64,000 nt of DNA, taken from positions 1 through 64,000 of the forward strand of contig NZ_NNSR01000026.1 of assembly GCF_002834225.1 (NCBI RefSeq). Reading direction: 5' to 3'. This DNA comes from Ruminococcus bromii (GTDB taxonomy: Bacteria; Bacillota; Clostridia; Oscillospirales; Acutalibacteraceae). Below, one piece after another: positions 61,592-64,000 of this stretch. A program made the translations under genes and the position numbers. Every line of letters starts with the position of its first letter. Position 1 is the first letter of the stretch. The notes under the pieces are model-generated. The model saw only the letters and a list, made by a program, of their open reading frames with translations. It was not told the DNA's origin and made no database searches.

Positions 61592-62459
61592 CAGACTGTA
61601 TTTTCCCGTACATGACGAATGTGACAATATGCTTGCTCAAAGATTTCTGCGTGATAAATGCGGTCTTTCTGCAAGAATAATAACACGGCTTAAAAGAGAA
61701 AAAGACGGTATTTTGATGGACGGGAAAATTTTAAGAACAATTGACTGTGTGCAAAGCGGAAAAACCGTTTCAATTGCAATTCCCGATGAAAAATGTGAAA
61801 TTGAACCGACAAAGGGGACGCTTGATATAAGATATGAGGATGAACATTTTCTTGTGGTAAACAAACCGCATTCCATGCCTGTTCATCCTGTAAAGCAGCA
61901 CCAAAGCGATACGCTTGCAAATATTGTTTCGTACTATTGCAGTCAAAACGGCAAGCCGTTTGTATTTCGGGCAATTAATCGACTGGACAAGGATACCTCA
62001 GGGCTTGTTCTCATAGCCAAAAACCGTTTTACAGCCAATGCCGTAAAAAATAAAACGCATAAAGTCTATTACGCTTTATGCGAGGGTGAAATAAATATTG
62101 AAGGTGTAGTTGATAAGCCAATGGATTTGCGTGATGATTCCAAAATGGTGCGAATTGTCCGTGATGACGGAATGAAAGCAGTTACACACTACAAACCGCT
62201 TATTGCAACAAAAGATTTTACATTGCTTGAATTGTGGCTTGAAACCGGCAGAACACATCAGATTCGCTGTCATATGGCTTATTTAGGGCATCCGCTTATG
62301 GGCGATGACTTGTACGGCGGAAAACTTGATAAAATTTCAAGGCAGGCACTTCATTGTGCAAGACTTGAATTTTATCATCCGATAAAAAATGAATACATTA
62401 CTGTTACTGCCGAAATTCCCGAAGATATGCAGTCTGTAATAAACAACAAAGAGGATTGA
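61584..62459 (+). CDS. RluA-family pseudouridine synthase
   Basis: A 291-residue enzyme. An N-terminal S4-like part (residues 1-75: ARIITRLKREKDGILMDGKILR) precedes the catalytic domain, with FRAINRLDKDTSGLVLIAKN (catalytic Asp in RLDKDTSG) and LETGRTHQIRCHMAYLGHPLMGDDLYGG. It makes pseudouridine in rRNA or tRNA; the exact target is not set by sequence. GGAGG precedes the ATG. Confidence 0.95.
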   Translation: MSDRLYFPVHDECDNMLAQRFLRDKCGLSARIITRLKREKDGILMDGKILRTIDCVQSGKTVSIAIPDEKCEIEPTKGTLDIRYEDEHFLVVNKPHSMPVHPVKQHQSDTLANIVSYYCSQNGKPFVFRAINRLDKDTSGLVLIAKNRFTANAVKNKTHKVYYALCEGEINIEGVVDKPMDLRDDSKMVRIVRDDGMKAVTHYKPLIATKDFTLLELWLETGRTHQIRCHMAYLGHPLMGDDLYGGKLDKISRQALHCARLEFYHPIKNEYITVTAEIPEDMQSVINNKED

Positions 62460-62484
62460 ACTTTTAATTGTTCAATCCTCTTTT
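62448..62484. terminator. Bidirectional terminator
   Basis: AAAGAGGATTGAAC (62448-62461) pairs with GTTCAATCCTCTTT (62470-62483). It overlaps the stop of the pseudouridine synthase gene and serves the convergent membrane protein gene. Confidence 0.88.
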
Positions 62485-62488
62485 AGTG

Positions 62489-64000
62489 TTATTTAACTCT
62501 GTCTACGCTGTAAATTGTAAATCCGTTGAATTCCTTTTCATCCTTGTAAACAATGATGGAATCTTTTTTGCCGTAATATTGGTTAAGATAATTTTCTTTG
62601 ATAAAAGTAATGTTCTTATCGATAACATATACATTTCTTCCGTCAACGACCGCCTCATAAATATTTGTTGAGAGGTTGCGGTTCACAAGCTGATTTGTCC
62701 GATGAAGATAGCCGAAACCGTCAACATTACTGAGAAAATCTGAAGAAAATCCCCAAAGCGGATGAATATAGTTATCGGTATATGAAATATATTCTTTAGC
62801 TGTTACAGGGTCGAGAACATAGTAATTTTCAGGATGGCGTTCAACCTCAGTGTAAAGGTCACTCGGCTTTTTGTCATATGAAACAGGAGTGATATGGAAG
62901 AAATATGATACACAGCTTGCCACACCTAATATCACAAGTACAATAACCGAAATAAGGACAGTTTTTCTGCTTTTATCTGTAATATTGCTGTATTCATCTT
63001 TTCTGAGATGACCGAAATCAAACGAATACATTGTAAACGAAAAAATCATCAGCAAAATTCCGTACATTGTGTATGCCGAAGAATCCATTGCATAACGAAC
63101 ATACATACAAGCCGCAAATCCCACCGCAAAATACAAAGCAGGGAAGAAGGCAAATCTTTTTTTCTGAACGGTAACAAAAACAACCATAATGGCAAGTATT
63201 ACCGCAAAAGCAATAAGATATGAATCAAAATTTATAATATGTCCCCATGCATCTGAAAACAATGCACCCGCATTATCAAAAAAATTATACGGATTTTCCC
63301 GTTTTTGAATATCTGCAACCTTTTTAAGGGCAGCAGTATTCAGTCCGTTGTTTTCATCATAATATCCGTCAACAAAAAGTTCATACTCATTTGCCGAATT
63401 TATTCCGACCGAATTAAGCTCCTCACAGTAATCGGAATAGTTTGGAAAAGCATTATCATCGGTCTTATCGGCAAGGACGCTGTATCTGTACAGCCCCGAA
63501 GTTTCTGCATTTGCATTATTGACCGAATATGAATAATATTCAAGACCGCAGCCGACAAGAACAATAAAGACAAATACAAGCACAAAAGGTCTGAAGTACC
63601 AGAAAAATTTTCTGAACGGCAACTTGTACTTCCTTTTTGCAATCATATCACCGATGAAGAATGCAATGAAAAATGCAAGTCCCACAAAGAAATATTTGAA
63701 ACATAAAAATGTTCCGAATATAACTTCAAGTACACCAATCCAAAACGGGAGAGAGTACCTTTTATTTCTGATTGCATTAAGTGCCATCAGAAACCCTGCC
63801 GTAAGCAGCAAAGCTGCAGTTTTACTGCTTAAAATGTTTGAATAATGGTCAAATGAAAACAAAATATTCAGCACAAGAGTGAATATGAAAGCCTTGTGCT
63901 TTCCAAATTTATCGGCAAAAACAAATGTAACAGAAGAAAAAGCGGCACAGGAGAGAAGAATTTGAAAAAGTACAAAACAGTTGAAATTCAAAAGAATGTA
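62489..64000 (-). CDS. Polytopic membrane protein, likely glycan-related (5' truncated by window edge)
   Basis: The frame is open to the right window edge, so the N-terminus is missing; at least 500 residues are present. It has about ten hydrophobic segments and an extracellular loop (YYSYSVNNANAETSGLYRYS ... NPYNFFDN, about residues 170-260 of the visible part). A C-terminal soluble part of about 120 residues contains DPVTAKEYISYTDNY and HPLWGF. The layout resembles O-antigen/teichoic acid-type membrane glycosyltransferases or polymerases, but no diagnostic motif is visible. A separate glycan gene cluster may lie to the right. Confidence 0.65.
   Translation of the reverse strand, partial: YILLNFNCFVLFQILLSCAAFSSVTFVFADKFGKHKAFIFTLVLNILFSFDHYSNILSSKTAALLLTAGFLMALNAIRNKRYSLPFWIGVLEVIFGTFLCFKYFFVGLAFFIAFFIGDMIAKRKYKLPFRKFFWYFRPFVLVFVFIVLVGCGLEYYSYSVNNANAETSGLYRYSVLADKTDDNAFPNYSDYCEELNSVGINSANEYELFVDGYYDENNGLNTAALKKVADIQKRENPYNFFDNAGALFSDAWGHIINFDSYLIAFAVILAIMVVFVTVQKKRFAFFPALYFAVGFAACMYVRYAMDSSAYTMYGILLMIFSFTMYSFDFGHLRKDEYSNITDKSRKTVLISVIVLVILGVASCVSYFFHITPVSYDKKPSDLYTEVERHPENYYVLDPVTAKEYISYTDNYIHPLWGFSSDFLSNVDGFGYLHRTNQLVNRNLSTNIYEAVVDGRNVYVIDKNITFIKENYLNQYYGKKDSIIVYKDEKEFNGFTIYSVDRVK

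Overview
The window looks like chromosomal DNA of a low-GC, spore-forming, Gram-positive gut or rumen Clostridia bacterium, probably Oscillospiraceae/Ruminococcaceae. The evidence is an AT-rich sequence with strong AGGAGG-type ribosome sites, the sporulation pair spoIIGA-sigE plus a YlmC/YmxH-type gene, a PolC-type DNA polymerase III, and secreted BspA-type leucine-rich-repeat proteins carrying type I dockerins. Dockerins imply cohesin scaffolds elsewhere in the genome. The species cannot be fixed from this sequence. No rRNA, tRNA, CRISPR array or intact insertion sequence was seen.

Layout. 1-5.3 kb: the 3' end of a surface protein gene, two membrane proteins (HPP-like, TauE-like) and a large secreted LRR-CUB-like-PPC-dockerin protein. 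5.4-12.9 kb is the accessory part: a pRiA4b ORF-3-like gene that seems frameshifted at its 5' end, two XRE regulators, a tandem 100-bp palindromic repeat, a degenerate Ser/Thr kinase, an EVE-like protein and a run of zinc-ribbon membrane proteins with a lipoprotein. A second dispersed repeat occurs at both ends of this part. 12.9-20.2 kb: flavodiiron protein, a candidate structured small RNA, a CarD-type regulator, a dockerin/SGNH-esterase gene split by a +1 frameshift, a GH3 lipoprotein, a YaiI-family protein and a cyclophilin lipoprotein. 20.3-28.2 kb: a surface-polysaccharide locus with a Wzm/Wzt-like ABC exporter, facing a minus-strand operon of a GT2 glycosyltransferase, a GT39-like membrane protein and, separately, an unusual acyltransferase-glycosyltransferase fusion.

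28.5-36.9 kb: pfkA, a MORN-repeat protein with an MscS channel, spoIIGA-sigE with an atypical wide-spaced promoter, a 28-residue gene, DegV, a YmxH-like gene with a sigma-E-like promoter, and a SleB-like wall hydrolase. 37-52 kb is the conserved core: rpsB-tsf, then pyrH-frr-uppS-cdsA-dxr-rseP-ispG-polC and an AI-2E family transporter. It couples translation, isoprenoid/lipid carrier synthesis and replication. 52.2-58.4 kb is a histidine operon, hisZGDCBAIE, preceded by a promoter with a 15-bp palindrome over the -10 box; hisH and hisF are missing from it. 58.4-64 kb: an HPr-like protein without the catalytic histidine, mtaB, a GHL10 glycosidase, DUF1294, an RluA-type pseudouridine synthase and a truncated membrane protein.

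Most noteworthy: the +1 frameshift at TCT-TAA-C inside the dockerin-esterase gene; the structured RNA candidate at 14.3-14.5 kb; the his operator with missing hisHF; the spoIIG-like promoter architecture; the acyltransferase-GT fusion; and the two repeat families in the accessory part.
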